DNA of 23,570 bases, from positions 1-23,570 of the forward strand of contig JBOIEE010000107.1 in assembly GCA_050740975.1 (NCBI GenBank), in the 5' to 3' direction. The notes under the pieces are model-generated. The model ran no database searches. It had not been told where the DNA came from and saw only the letters and a program-made list of their open reading frames with translations. Shown piece by piece: positions 7,683 through 15,322 of the stretch; positions within the stretch are counted from its first letter, which is position 1; every line of letters begins with the position of its first letter. Source of the stretch: JBOHHR01 sp050740975. Its GTDB lineage: Bacteria > Pseudomonadota > Gammaproteobacteria > JBOHHR01. The translations under genes were made by a program, and so were the position numbers.

Positions 7683-8975
7683 TCACGCCCCCCCCGCAAC
7701 CCCCCGGTGGCCTATGTCGCGCCGGTAGTACATCCCTGGCCAGTGTATGGTCTGCATCCGTCGATAGCTCTTTTGCTGCGCCTCGGCGAGGGTATCCCCC
7801 GGCGCGCAGACACACAGCACCCTGCCCCCAGCGGTGACGATCTGGCCATCGCGCAGTGCCGTGCCGGCGTGAAAGATCGTTACCTCTGGATCCACGTGAT
7901 GATCCAAGCCGTGGATCACACGGCCGCTCGGATATTCTCCTGGATAACCCTGGCAGACCGCCACCACCCCTAAGGCGGACCGCGGATCCCACTGTGCCCG
8001 CATGCCGGCCAGCTCCCCGTTCAGCGCGGCTTGGCACAGGCCGATCAGATCGGACTGCAAGCGCGGTAGGATGGCCTGCGTTTCCGGATCGCCAAGCCGG
8101 CAATTGAACTCCAACACCACTGGAGCGCCATCCTCCGTGAGCATAAGCCCCGCGTATAAGAATCCGCGATAAGGGCGATCTAAGGCCTTCATACCGTTCA
8201 AGGTCGGCTCGATGATCTCCCTTAGGATCCGATCCTGCATCGGCTCCGAAATGATGGCGGCGGGAGAGTAGGCCCCCATGCCCCCCGTGTTGGGGCCTCG
8301 ATCGCCTTCCTCTAGGGTTTTATGATCCTGTGAGCTCGCCAGCGGCAGCACGTGCTCCCCGTCGGTAAGCACCATAAAGCTCGCCTCATTGCCCGCAATG
8401 AACTCTTCGATCACGATCCCGTGCCGTCCGGTCTCGCCAAAAGTACCTAGAGCCATGATGGACTCCAACGCTTGTCTGGCCTGGTTTTGATCCTGGACCG
8501 TGAAAACCCCTTTGCCTCCTGCCAATCCATCGGCTTTAATCACTACCGGATACGCCTGCGTCTTCAAATAGGCATCCGCCGCCCCGGGATCCGAGAACAC
8601 CGCGTAAGGCGCAGTAGGGATCCCGTTGCGCGTCATGAACGTCTTGGCAAAGGACTTGGATCCCTCTAAAGCCGCCGCAGCTCTACTGGGGCCCAAACAC
8701 GCCAAGCCCCATTCTTGGAATGCGTCCACCACCCCTGCACACAGAGGCGATTCCGGCCCAACGATGGTAAGCGCGATTTTTTTCTCCCGCGCGAACGTGC
8801 ATAAAGCATCGGTGTGGGAGGCCGGAATGGGCACGTTCTCCACCCCAGGCTCGAGGGCAGTACCCCCGTTACCAGGCGCCACAAAAACGCGCTCGACCAG
8901 GGGGGACCGCACCGCCTTCCAAGCGAGCGCATGCTCTCGCCCCCCGTTTCCGATGATGAGGGCGCTCAAGCTCAT
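7683..8975 (-). CDS. purD: Phosphoribosylamine-glycine ligase (GAR synthetase)
   Basis: Cytoplasmic ATP-grasp enzyme for the second step of purine synthesis, joining glycine to 5-phosphoribosylamine. At 430 aa it has the normal length. The N-terminal LIIGNGGREHALAWK is diagnostic. It is followed by GPESPLCAGVVD, the ATP-grasp segment VIKADGLAGGKGV, the metal/substrate region LEFNCRLGDPE, and the C-terminal YYRRDIGHR. A short glycine-rich tail after this is encoded by runs of G (C8 at 7688-7695 on the plus strand). AAAGGA lies upstream of the ATG at a suitable distance. It is 21 bp downstream of purH, in the fis-purH-purD order. Confidence 0.96.
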   Translation of the reverse strand: MSLSALIIGNGGREHALAWKAVRSPLVERVFVAPGNGGTALEPGVENVPIPASHTDALCTFAREKKIALTIVGPESPLCAGVVDAFQEWGLACLGPSRAAAALEGSKSFAKTFMTRNGIPTAPYAVFSDPGAADAYLKTQAYPVVIKADGLAGGKGVFTVQDQNQARQALESIMALGTFGETGRHGIVIEEFIAGNEASFMVLTDGEHVLPLASSQDHKTLEEGDRGPNTGGMGAYSPAAIISEPMQDRILREIIEPTLNGMKALDRPYRGFLYAGLMLTEDGAPVVLEFNCRLGDPETQAILPRLQSDLIGLCQAALNGELAGMRAQWDPRSALGVVAVCQGYPGEYPSGRVIHGLDHHVDPEVTIFHAGTALRDGQIVTAGGRVLCVCAPGDTLAEAQQKSYRRMQTIHWPGMYYRRDIGHRGVAGGA

Positions 8976-8996
8976 CGCAAAATCCTTTGGATGACG

Positions 8997-10553
8997 CTAA
9001 TGGCGAAAATGTCGCATCCCGGTGAACACCATGGCGATCCCGTGTTCATCCGCGGCCGCGATCACTTCCTCATCCCGCAGTGAACCCCCGGGCTGGATCA
9101 CGGCCGTGATCCCCGCTTCGGCCGCGGCATCTATGCCATCGCGAAAGGGAAAGAAGGCATCGGAAGCCATCACACTGCCCTTGACCTGCAATCCTTCGTC
9201 GGCCGCCTTTATGGCGGCAATGCGGGCGCTGTAGACGCGACTCATTTGCCCCACTCCGATCCCCAGGGTGCGTCGGTTTTTGGCATAAACGATGGCGTTT
9301 GATTTCACAAACTTGACTACACGCCAGGCGAAAAGGAGATCCTCGGACTCGGCCGCACTAGGAGTCCGGCGGGTTACCAGCTTGAGTTGGCTGCGGGTGA
9401 TCTGGCCCAGATCGCGGTCCTGAACCAGCAGGCCGCCATTGACGCTTTGCACGCTCAGTGCGGGTTGTGGCGACGGTCTCCGCTGACCCGTCTCCAACAC
9501 CCTGACCTGCAGTTTCTCGCCCAGGGCGATCAAGGCCTCGGGGGTGACAGCGGGTGCGGCAAGGACCTCCACGAATTGGCGCTCGAGAACAACCCGCGTC
9601 GTTTCCTCATCCAGCGCTCGATTGAAAGCGATGACACCGCCGAAAGCCGATGTGGGATCGCAGGCATAGGCGGACTCATAAGCCGATAGGATGGTTGCGC
9701 CCAAAGCCACCCCACAGGGGTTGGCATGCTTGACGATTACGCAGACCGGCTCGGCGAAGGACCAGGCGCACTCCAAGGCGGCGTCGGCGTCGCCGATATT
9801 GTTAAAAGACAAGGCCTTGCCCTGCACCTGCCTGGCGCTCGCCACACTTCCGATCTGGGGGTCCTTGTCCACGTAAAACGCGGCACGCTGGTGCGGGTTC
9901 TCACCGTAGCGCAAGTCTTCGCGCTTGGTGTACTTCGCGACATAGGTACTGGGAAACGCACTCTGTCCATCTGCGTTCCGTTGACGGAGATAGCTGCCAA
10001 CAACGGCATCGTAAGCCGCTGTGTACTCGAAGGCCTTGGCGGCCAGCGCAGAGCGAAACTTCGGATCCGTGTCGCCGTCGTTGGCGCTGATTTCCTCCAG
10101 CAATAGGCCATAGTCGGCCGGGTCGACCACCACCGTAACATGGGCGTGGTTTTTCCCTGCGGCCCGTATCAAAGCGGGACCCCCGATATCGATCATCTCA
10201 ACGGCTTCCTCGCGGCTACACTCCGGTCGCTCTACCGTTGCTTCGAAAGGATAGAGGTTGACCACAACCAGATCGATCGCCGGGATCCCGTGCTGTTCCA
10301 TCACAGCATCATCGATCCCGCGTCTGCCCAGTATGCCGCCATGGACTTTCGGATGTAGGCTCTTCACCCTACCGTCCATGATCTCGGGGAAGCCTGTGCA
10401 GGCGGATATTTCCCTCACCGCAATAGCGTTGTCCTCCAGCAAACGCGCGGTACCTCCAGTCGACAAGATCTCGATGCCTCGCGCGTTTAACGCGCGTGCC
10501 AGTTCTACGATGCCGGCTTTGTCTGAAACGCTTAACAACGCTCTTTCAATCAT
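8997..10553 (-). CDS. purH: Bifunctional AICAR formyltransferase / IMP cyclohydrolase
   Basis: Catalyses the last two steps of IMP synthesis, using 10-formyl-tetrahydrofolate (the product of Fhs in this window). The N-terminal cyclohydrolase domain begins IERALLSVSDKAGIVELA and contains CTGFPEIMDGRVKSLHPKVHG. The AICAR transformylase domain has LSFNNIGDADAALE and the catalytic KHANPCG. It ends GGSLRDEEVIAAADEHGIAMVFTGMRHFRH, the normal C-terminus. I place the start at the ATG 10553 (518 aa) by family length. An in-frame GTG at 10565 would add MLEA. GGAAG is three bases upstream of the ATG, which is rather close. It is co-oriented with fis and purD. Confidence 0.96.
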   Translation of the reverse strand: MIERALLSVSDKAGIVELARALNARGIEILSTGGTARLLEDNAIAVREISACTGFPEIMDGRVKSLHPKVHGGILGRRGIDDAVMEQHGIPAIDLVVVNLYPFEATVERPECSREEAVEMIDIGGPALIRAAGKNHAHVTVVVDPADYGLLLEEISANDGDTDPKFRSALAAKAFEYTAAYDAVVGSYLRQRNADGQSAFPSTYVAKYTKREDLRYGENPHQRAAFYVDKDPQIGSVASARQVQGKALSFNNIGDADAALECAWSFAEPVCVIVKHANPCGVALGATILSAYESAYACDPTSAFGGVIAFNRALDEETTRVVLERQFVEVLAAPAVTPEALIALGEKLQVRVLETGQRRPSPQPALSVQSVNGGLLVQDRDLGQITRSQLKLVTRRTPSAAESEDLLFAWRVVKFVKSNAIVYAKNRRTLGIGVGQMSRVYSARIAAIKAADEGLQVKGSVMASDAFFPFRDGIDAAAEAGITAVIQPGGSLRDEEVIAAADEHGIAMVFTGMRHFRH

Positions 10554-10691
10554 GGCTTCCAACACGCTATAGTCGACGGTATCGGCCGGCCGAGCCTGTA
10601 GTCAGGCGGCGCGAGATTTCCACCCCGTTGACCAGGCTCACCGAACGCCTGCGTTCTCCCGCTGGCGCACGGCGCTGGCAATTCGTTCCAT
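10554..10691 (-). other. fis-purH spacer with a small hairpin
   Basis: A leader of about 126-138 bp between fis and purH. It holds a perfect 5-bp stem GCCTG/CAGGC with a 4-base loop (10594-10607). One minus-strand frame is open across most of it, but its residues match nothing I know. I compared it by eye with the ZTP riboswitch consensus, which is known upstream of purH in some bacteria, and found no convincing match. Confidence 0.3.
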
Positions 10692-10931
10692 TTAGGACGC
10701 TAGGTCATAATTTTTTAGCTTTTTGCGCAGGGTCGCGCGGTTGATTCCTAATATCTGCGCTGCGTGGGTGATATTTCCACCGGCATGATTCATGACTACC
10801 TCCAGCAGGGGGCGTTCCGCTTCGGAGATCACCATTTGGTAGATCTTGCCGCCTTCGTGCCCATCCAAATCATCGAGGTAGACCTGAACCGAATCTTTCA
10901 CGCAACGGGCTATCGTTTGCAGGTGTTCCAT
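10692..10931 (-). CDS. fis: Fis-family DNA-binding protein
   Basis: Nucleoid-associated regulator of the Fis family, 79 aa, which binds and bends DNA as a dimer. The C-terminal helix-turn-helix GNITHAAQILGINRATLRKK is strongly conserved. The segment before it (PLLEVVMNHAGGN) matches the Fis core. I chose the ATG at 10931 because AAGGA lies 8 bases upstream and the length fits the family. The frame is open upstream to 11006, but those residues are not Fis-like. The N-terminal half differs from enteric Fis, as in many Beta/Gammaproteobacteria outside the enterics. It precedes purH, as in Pseudomonas. The usual upstream partner dusB is absent. Confidence 0.93.
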   Translation of the reverse strand: MEHLQTIARCVKDSVQVYLDDLDGHEGGKIYQMVISEAERPLLEVVMNHAGGNITHAAQILGINRATLRKKLKNYDLAS

Positions 10932-11502
10932 AGGCACAATCCTTATCGTCGTTTTTTTTTGCCATGCCAGCCTTTGCTGCTCGCGGTTGACGAAAAAAGG
11001 CACCAAGCCCCTTTTTCTCGCGCGCTACTAAAGAACGTCGGTACGGGCGAAGCGATTTGACTCTGCCCGACGAGCAAAACGCGCTGTTCGAGAGCGAGTT
11101 CATAGCTCCCTCCACAGAATCTGCGGGCAAACCCAGACGAAGCGGTTTCGGCCTTTGACGGGCAGAAACAACCGGGAATACGGGTTTCTAGGGGATTGGA
11201 TAGAAACGCGCTTTCGACACTCGAATTTGTCATCTCGGATCACCGAATAAATTTTTCCGAAAAGCCAGACTTAAGGTGCATACGCGTGAGTTCTAGGTGG
11301 CACGCTGGCCCTCCTCCTGGCGCAACGGATCGCCGCAAGGCCGAACTCCCCCTTGGCTGTCCTCCACCATCTTAGAGGTAGCTCAGCCCCTTGGCTTAAC
11401 TCGAGACGACCGAAATGATAACCACAATTGCGTCGCGACAAAAGTAACAACTCTTAGCGCCGCGCCCAATCGTGCAAATCGGGTCGCGCTGGGATTTTCC
11501 CT
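10932..11502. other. 571-bp gene-free gap upstream of fis
   Basis: No supported gene lies between fis and the DUF3426 gene. Minus-strand frames of up to 96 codons are open, but none resembles DusB or any family I recognise. The stretch contains a terminator-like hairpin (10993-11016), a run of nine A on the fis sense strand (10952-10960), and a 10-bp direct repeat CCCCTTGGCT (11349-11358 and 11387-11396). It presumably carries the fis promoter, but I could not pick a convincing -35/-10 pair. Confidence 0.6.
10993..11016. terminator. Terminator-like hairpin upstream of fis
   Basis: On the plus strand AAAAAAGGC, loop ACCAA, then GCCCC and TTTTT. The GGC/GCC core is extended by A/T pairs with a two-base CC bulge. 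Either strand ends in a T-run, so it could act in both directions. On the minus strand it would separate the DUF3426 transcript from fis. The core is short, so confidence is limited. Confidence 0.35.
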
Positions 11503-12297
11503 TTATAGCAGGTGAAATTCAAATCCCTTAACGCGTTTTCTTGGTTCCACCATTTCCAACACGACATGAACCGGCGCTTCTGGGGGCATGCCTCCTTCAA
11601 CGTTGACGCCGGCATCGAGGTATTCGTGCGGTTGAAACCGGCGACTCGCAACCGCTAGGCCTGTTACATCCATGAGATCGAGCTGCAACAGCGGAAAAGG
11701 TTGCGTTGCTTTGGCGCTGTTCAACAGGGTGAGATTAACCAGCAGTATGCCCCGTAGCGTAGGGTGTTCTCTCACATCACGCGCGAGGATTTTAACGGCT
11801 AGCGTGTCTCGCGGCGCCAAAAGCTCACATCCTAGCGCTGCACAGATCCTTGCCAGGACAGGTTGAAGGACCGGCAACTGAAACGCCACCTCGCGAGCGT
11901 TAAACCAAGCAACTTGGAACAGCAGCACTAAAAAAAGCAGGACGCTTGCCCCGGTCCACCAACGCAAGCCTCGGCGATAGATTCTCGCTGGAGCAGCGGC
12001 GACGAGCGGCGGATCGCTGCCTAAGTATGGTTTGGACATGTCGGCGCCAAAATGCGCCTTCCGACCGAGATCCCGCCCCGCAGCAATTTTCGCGGGCGTC
12101 GGTATCGCGGCCCCAACACGCTCCGCACTATGAGGCGGCGAAAGGTTCGGATACGAAAGCGCTTCTTCGTCGCATAAACTCTTCAGCGCGTCGTAGCGAA
12201 CACCACACTCCCCACACTGAACTCTTCCGCCCGCCAGTCTGAGGTCCTCGGCGTGAACGCGGAATAGTGTGGCGCAGTTTGGACAGCGGCTTAGCAT
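11503..12297 (-). CDS. Zinc-ribbon and DUF3426 domain membrane protein
   Basis: A 264-aa protein of unknown function. It begins with an MJ0042-type zinc ribbon: MLSRCPNCATLFRV followed by VQCGECGVRYDAL, giving two CxxC pairs. A proline-rich linker, one membrane segment (about residues 135-155, VLLFLVLLFQVAWF) and a C-terminal DUF3426 domain follow, the last likely outside the cytoplasm. I chose the ATG at 12297 because family members begin directly at the zinc ribbon. A TTG at 12348 would add 17 residues. There is no strong ribosome binding site. It follows accC by about 76 bp, the place it holds in related genomes, though prmA is often found between the two. Confidence 0.85.
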   Translation of the reverse strand: MLSRCPNCATLFRVHAEDLRLAGGRVQCGECGVRYDALKSLCDEEALSYPNLSPPHSAERVGAAIPTPAKIAAGRDLGRKAHFGADMSKPYLGSDPPLVAAAPARIYRRGLRWWTGASVLLFLVLLFQVAWFNAREVAFQLPVLQPVLARICAALGCELLAPRDTLAVKILARDVREHPTLRGILLVNLTLLNSAKATQPFPLLQLDLMDVTGLAVASRRFQPHEYLDAGVNVEGGMPPEAPVHVVLEMVEPRKRVKGFEFHLL

Positions 12298-12373
12298 AAT
12301 TCTATATAGCCGGCGTTTACCTAGTCCGACGGCTCCTAGGATTAGCAAGGTACGCGTTCACCCAGCACAGCGC

Positions 12374-13717
12374 CTACACTAATCCCATCTTCCTTTCCAG
12401 GTAGTGGATATCGATACCCCCGGCACGGAACGCGGCATCATTGAACATTTCGCGGTGTAAGGGAATGTTGGTTTTGATCCCATCGATCACAATCTCGGTC
12501 AAGGCATTAGTCATTCGCGCAAAAGCGTATTCGCGTGATTCGCCGTGCGCGATGAGTTTGCCGATGAGAGAATCGTAATAAGGCGGCACCTGATAGCCCT
12601 CGTAAATATGCGTGTCCACCCTGATCCCGGGTCCTCCGGGGGGATGGTAGAGGGTAATGGTGCCTGGCGAGGGCATGAAGGTGTCCGGATCTTCGGCATT
12701 GATCCGACACTCCACAGCGTGACCGCCTATGACAATGTCCCGCTGGCGATAAGCTAGCGGTTCCCCGTACGCAATGCGCAACTGTTGCTTTACCATATCG
12801 ATCCCAGTCACCATCTCAGTTACCGGGTGTTCGACCTGCAGGCGGGTATTCATTTCTATGAAATAGAACTGGCTTTGCTGGTATAAGAATTCAATCGTGC
12901 CTACGCCCCGAAAACCGATGTCACGGCACGCCTGCACACATCGTTCTCCAATCTCCTCCCGTAACGCGTTGCTGATCCCCGGAGCCGGCGCTTCTTCCAA
13001 AATCTTTTGGTGTCGCCGTTGGGTAGAGCAATCGCGCTCTCCCAGATGAATGACGCTACCGTAACTATCTGCCAGCACTTGGAATTCGATATGTCTAGGG
13101 TTCTCAAGATACTTCTCTAGGTACACGCCTTCGTTTGCGAACGCCGACTTGGCTTCTGTTCGGGTAAGGGCGATGGCGTTTCTAAGCGCGGCTTCTCCAT
13201 GAACCACCCTCATACCCCGACCGCCCCCCCCCGCCACCGCCTTGATGATGACTGGGTACCCGATCTCACGGGCCACCCTGAGGTTCTCATCATCATCGTC
13301 CCCAAGCACTCCCTCTGAGCCCGGGACACAGGTCACGCCGGATTTCTGCATCGCGCGGATCGCGGACGCCTTGTCCCCCATTAAACGAATGGTATCCGGT
13401 CTCGGGCCAATAAAGATGAATCCACTTTGTTCAACCCGTTCGGCAAAATCTGCATTTTCGGAAAGGAACCCATAGCCCGGGTGAATAGCTACTGCATCCG
13501 TTACTTCGGCCGCGCTGATCACGGCCGGTATGTTTAAATAGCTATCAATCGAGGCAGCCGGCCCGATACACACCGACTCATCGGCCAGGCGCACGTGCTT
13601 CAAATCGCGGTCTGCTTCGGAGTGCACCGCGACTGTTTTGATGCCCAGCTCATGGCAGGCACGCAGTATCCTCAAGGCAATCTCGCCCCTGTTGGCGATA
13701 ACGACTTTGTCTAACAT
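12374..13717 (-). CDS. accC: Acetyl-CoA carboxylase, biotin carboxylase subunit
   Basis: Cytoplasmic ATP-grasp enzyme that carboxylates the biotin on AccB, the first half-reaction of fatty acid synthesis. At 447 aa it has the usual length. Diagnostic stretches are the N-terminal LDKVVIANRGEIALRILRA, HPGYGFLSENADFA, the ATP loop KAVAGGGGRGMRVV, GERDCSTQRRHQK, and EMNTRLQVEHPVTEMVTGID. The four glycines of the ATP loop are encoded partly by a run of nine G (13224-13232). It follows accB by 24 bp in the aroQ-accB-accC order. Confidence 0.97.
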   Translation of the reverse strand: MLDKVVIANRGEIALRILRACHELGIKTVAVHSEADRDLKHVRLADESVCIGPAASIDSYLNIPAVISAAEVTDAVAIHPGYGFLSENADFAERVEQSGFIFIGPRPDTIRLMGDKASAIRAMQKSGVTCVPGSEGVLGDDDDENLRVAREIGYPVIIKAVAGGGGRGMRVVHGEAALRNAIALTRTEAKSAFANEGVYLEKYLENPRHIEFQVLADSYGSVIHLGERDCSTQRRHQKILEEAPAPGISNALREEIGERCVQACRDIGFRGVGTIEFLYQQSQFYFIEMNTRLQVEHPVTEMVTGIDMVKQQLRIAYGEPLAYRQRDIVIGGHAVECRINAEDPDTFMPSPGTITLYHPPGGPGIRVDTHIYEGYQVPPYYDSLIGKLIAHGESREYAFARMTNALTEIVIDGIKTNIPLHREMFNDAAFRAGGIDIHYLERKMGLV

Positions 13718-13741
13718 GGAGAAATCGCGTAGATAAGCGGC

Positions 13742-14185
13742 TCATTCAATAACGAACAAGGGCTGGCCGTACTCGACCGGCTGTCCCGTCTCGACGAGTG
13801 CCGCTTTGATCACGCCCGCCTTGTCCGCTTCTATCTGATTCATGACTTTCATAGCTTCGATAATGCACAATACATTACCGAGCTGGACCCGTTGTCCTAC
13901 CGCAACAAAGGGAGGGGCTTCCGGCGACATAGAGCGATAGAAAATACCGACCATAGGGGCTGTAACCACATGCCCCCGAGGGGTTGCTTTTTCGTCGGGC
14001 TGTGATACGCGAGAGGGTTTTACCGCATCCGTATCATTCGCGGTTCGTTCCGTACGGCCACTTAGGTTCTTGTCCGGACCATAGCGGGAAATCCGGACCG
14101 ATTCCTCGCCTTCACGGATCTCGATTTCAGCTATCCCTGATTCTTCTATAAGTTCGATGAGTTTTTTTACCTTCCTGATATCCAT
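13742..14185 (-). CDS. accB: Biotin carboxyl carrier protein of acetyl-CoA carboxylase
   Basis: A 147-aa carrier protein. The N-terminal region MDIRKVKKLIELIEESGI is typical. A low-complexity hydrophilic linker (about 36-70) leads to the biotinyl domain. The biotinylated lysine is Lys113 in IIEAMKVMNQIEA, and the domain ends GQPLFVIE. It works with AccC (next gene) and the AccAD transferase, which is not in this window. It is 13 bp downstream of aroQ, so the three genes are almost certainly one operon. Confidence 0.97.
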   Translation of the reverse strand: MDIRKVKKLIELIEESGIAEIEIREGEESVRISRYGPDKNLSGRTERTANDTDAVKPSRVSQPDEKATPRGHVVTAPMVGIFYRSMSPEAPPFVAVGQRVQLGNVLCIIEAMKVMNQIEADKAGVIKAALVETGQPVEYGQPLFVIE

Positions 14186-14198
14186 GCAGGCACCAAAC

Positions 14199-14648
14199 CT
14201 AAGTTAAATGTGCGCTTAAATAGTGCACAGCGGATTTAAGGGCTAATGCGTATCCTTGCGGCCCAACACCGGTAATAACTCCTTGGGCAACATCGGAGAA
14301 ATAGGAGTGGCGCCGAAACGGCTCTCGTGCATAGATATTTGATAAGTGCACTTCGATGAACGGGAGCTGCACTGCCAGCAAGGCATCTCTCAAAGCGACG
14401 CTGGTGTGGGTGAACCCCGCTGGATTAATGATGATGAAAGCCACTCCTTGCTCGCGCGCTAAATGAACGCGGTCGATCAATTCATGCTCCGCATTGCTTT
14501 GAAAACACTCGAGCGAATGTCCCGCCGCTTGCGCTTGAGCAACCAGCGCTTGGTCTATTTCTGCGAGGCTCTTTTCACCATAGAGGTGAATCTCACGTGC
14601 GCCAAGCAAATTGAGATTTGGGCCGTGCAAAACCAATAACCGGGCCAT
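14199..14648 (-). CDS. aroQ: Type II 3-dehydroquinate dehydratase
   Basis: Cytoplasmic enzyme of the shikimate pathway that converts 3-dehydroquinate to 3-dehydroshikimate. At 149 aa it is the size of the type II class. It has LVLHGPNLNLLGAREIHLYG with the catalytic Tyr23, CFQSNAEHELID, NPAGFTHTSVALRDAL, and the catalytic His101 in IEVHLSNIYAREPFR. The start ATG at 14648 has AGG nine bases upstream. A good promoter lies just upstream, so aroQ leads aroQ-accB-accC and probably the DUF3426 gene. Confidence 0.97.
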   Translation of the reverse strand: MARLLVLHGPNLNLLGAREIHLYGEKSLAEIDQALVAQAQAAGHSLECFQSNAEHELIDRVHLAREQGVAFIIINPAGFTHTSVALRDALLAVQLPFIEVHLSNIYAREPFRRHSYFSDVAQGVITGVGPQGYALALKSAVHYLSAHLT

Positions 14649-14691
14649 TCAAAGCGGCCTGAACTTGTTCATAACACAATAACTGGTGATC

Positions 14692-14718
14692 GGCGCAAAA
14701 TTAAGTATTTTAGGCGCC
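14692..14718. promoter_or_regulatory. Interrupted palindrome overlapping the aroQ promoter
   Basis: Arms GGCGC (14692-14696) and GCGCC (14714-14718) enclose an A/T-rich inner stem (AAAAT and ATTTT), with a 2-base bulge. The -10 box of the candidate aroQ promoter lies inside it, so it could be an operator or, in transcript, a hairpin at the 5' end. Confidence 0.35.
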
Positions 14719-14735
14719 ATTGGGGGCACAAGCAA
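14707..14735 (-). promoter_or_regulatory. Candidate sigma-70 promoter of aroQ-accB-accC
   Basis: On the minus strand, -35 TTGCTT (14730-14735), a 17-base spacer and -10 TAAAAT (14707-14712, five of six matches) lie about 60 bases upstream of the aroQ start. Confidence 0.55.
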
Positions 14736-14788
14736 TGTTTTTGTTGCTTTGCGATTCGAGCCAAGGTGGAGTTTTTCGAAAGTCTCCC

Positions 14789-15322
14789 CTAAATCAAACG
14801 CACGATGACTTGCTCCAATCGGTGGCCGGAAAGCTCCCCCTGGTGGGTAAGCACGATCGTTCCTTTGCGGTCGACGACCACCGTGTAAGGCAGAGCACCG
14901 ATCACGTTACCATAGGCTATAGCCACATCGACCGCGTCCTGCTCCCCAACCAGGATTGGGTAGTTGAACCGTAACGACTGCGCGAACTCGCGCACCGCCT
15001 CGCGATCGTCGATGGCGATGCCAAGAAACTGTAAGCCCCTTTCCTCGAACTCCTGTTGTAACGCGATAAATTGGGGGATCTCCTTACGGCAGGGCGGACA
15101 CCAAGTCGCCCAAAAGTTGACCACTAACACCTTGCCGTTCCATTCCCCAACACGACGTGGTTTGTTCTGGAGATCGTTCAGGGTGAATTCCGGCCGCTGC
15201 TGCGTACCGCGGTTCGTCGCTGCTCCCGATGCTTGCCCCTTAAGGTACGAAGACACAAAAAACCCACTGGCAACCATGGTTACCAGCAAGGCCGCGAAAC
15301 CCGCCCGGTTCCAGGCACTCAC
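14789..15322 (-). CDS. TlpA/ResA-like membrane-anchored thiol-disulfide oxidoreductase
   Basis: A 177-aa periplasmic thioredoxin-like protein held by one N-terminal membrane segment (about 8-25, GFAALLVTMVASGFFVSS). The AhpC/TSA-type thioredoxin fold carries the active site NFWATWCPPCRKEIPQF (Cys75, Cys78) and the cis-proline loop GALPYTVVVDRKG. TlpA/ResA proteins reduce disulfides in periplasmic targets such as apocytochrome c. The start overlaps the dsbD stop (ATGA), so DsbD is the likely electron donor and the two are made together. The exact target is not visible from the sequence. Confidence 0.92.
   Translation of the reverse strand: MSAWNRAGFAALLVTMVASGFFVSSYLKGQASGAATNRGTQQRPEFTLNDLQNKPRRVGEWNGKVLVVNFWATWCPPCRKEIPQFIALQQEFEERGLQFLGIAIDDREAVREFAQSLRFNYPILVGEQDAVDVAIAYGNVIGALPYTVVVDRKGTIVLTHQGELSGHRLEQVIVRLI

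Noticed and set aside
7591..8103. A 170-codon minus-strand frame overlapping the 3' end of purD
   Set aside because: Most of it is a shifted frame of purD with Arg/Gly-rich shadow composition. The tail beyond purD matches nothing I know.
11349..11396. 10-bp direct repeat CCCCTTGGCT, two copies 38 bases apart
   Set aside because: Only two short copies are present, with no inverted repeats or mobile gene nearby; not enough to call an attachment site or mobile element.
11370..11415. tRNA-like D-arm text (TAGCTCAG...TTGG)
   Set aside because: The D stem does not close, and no anticodon arm or T-arm (GTTCGA-type) follows at the right distance.
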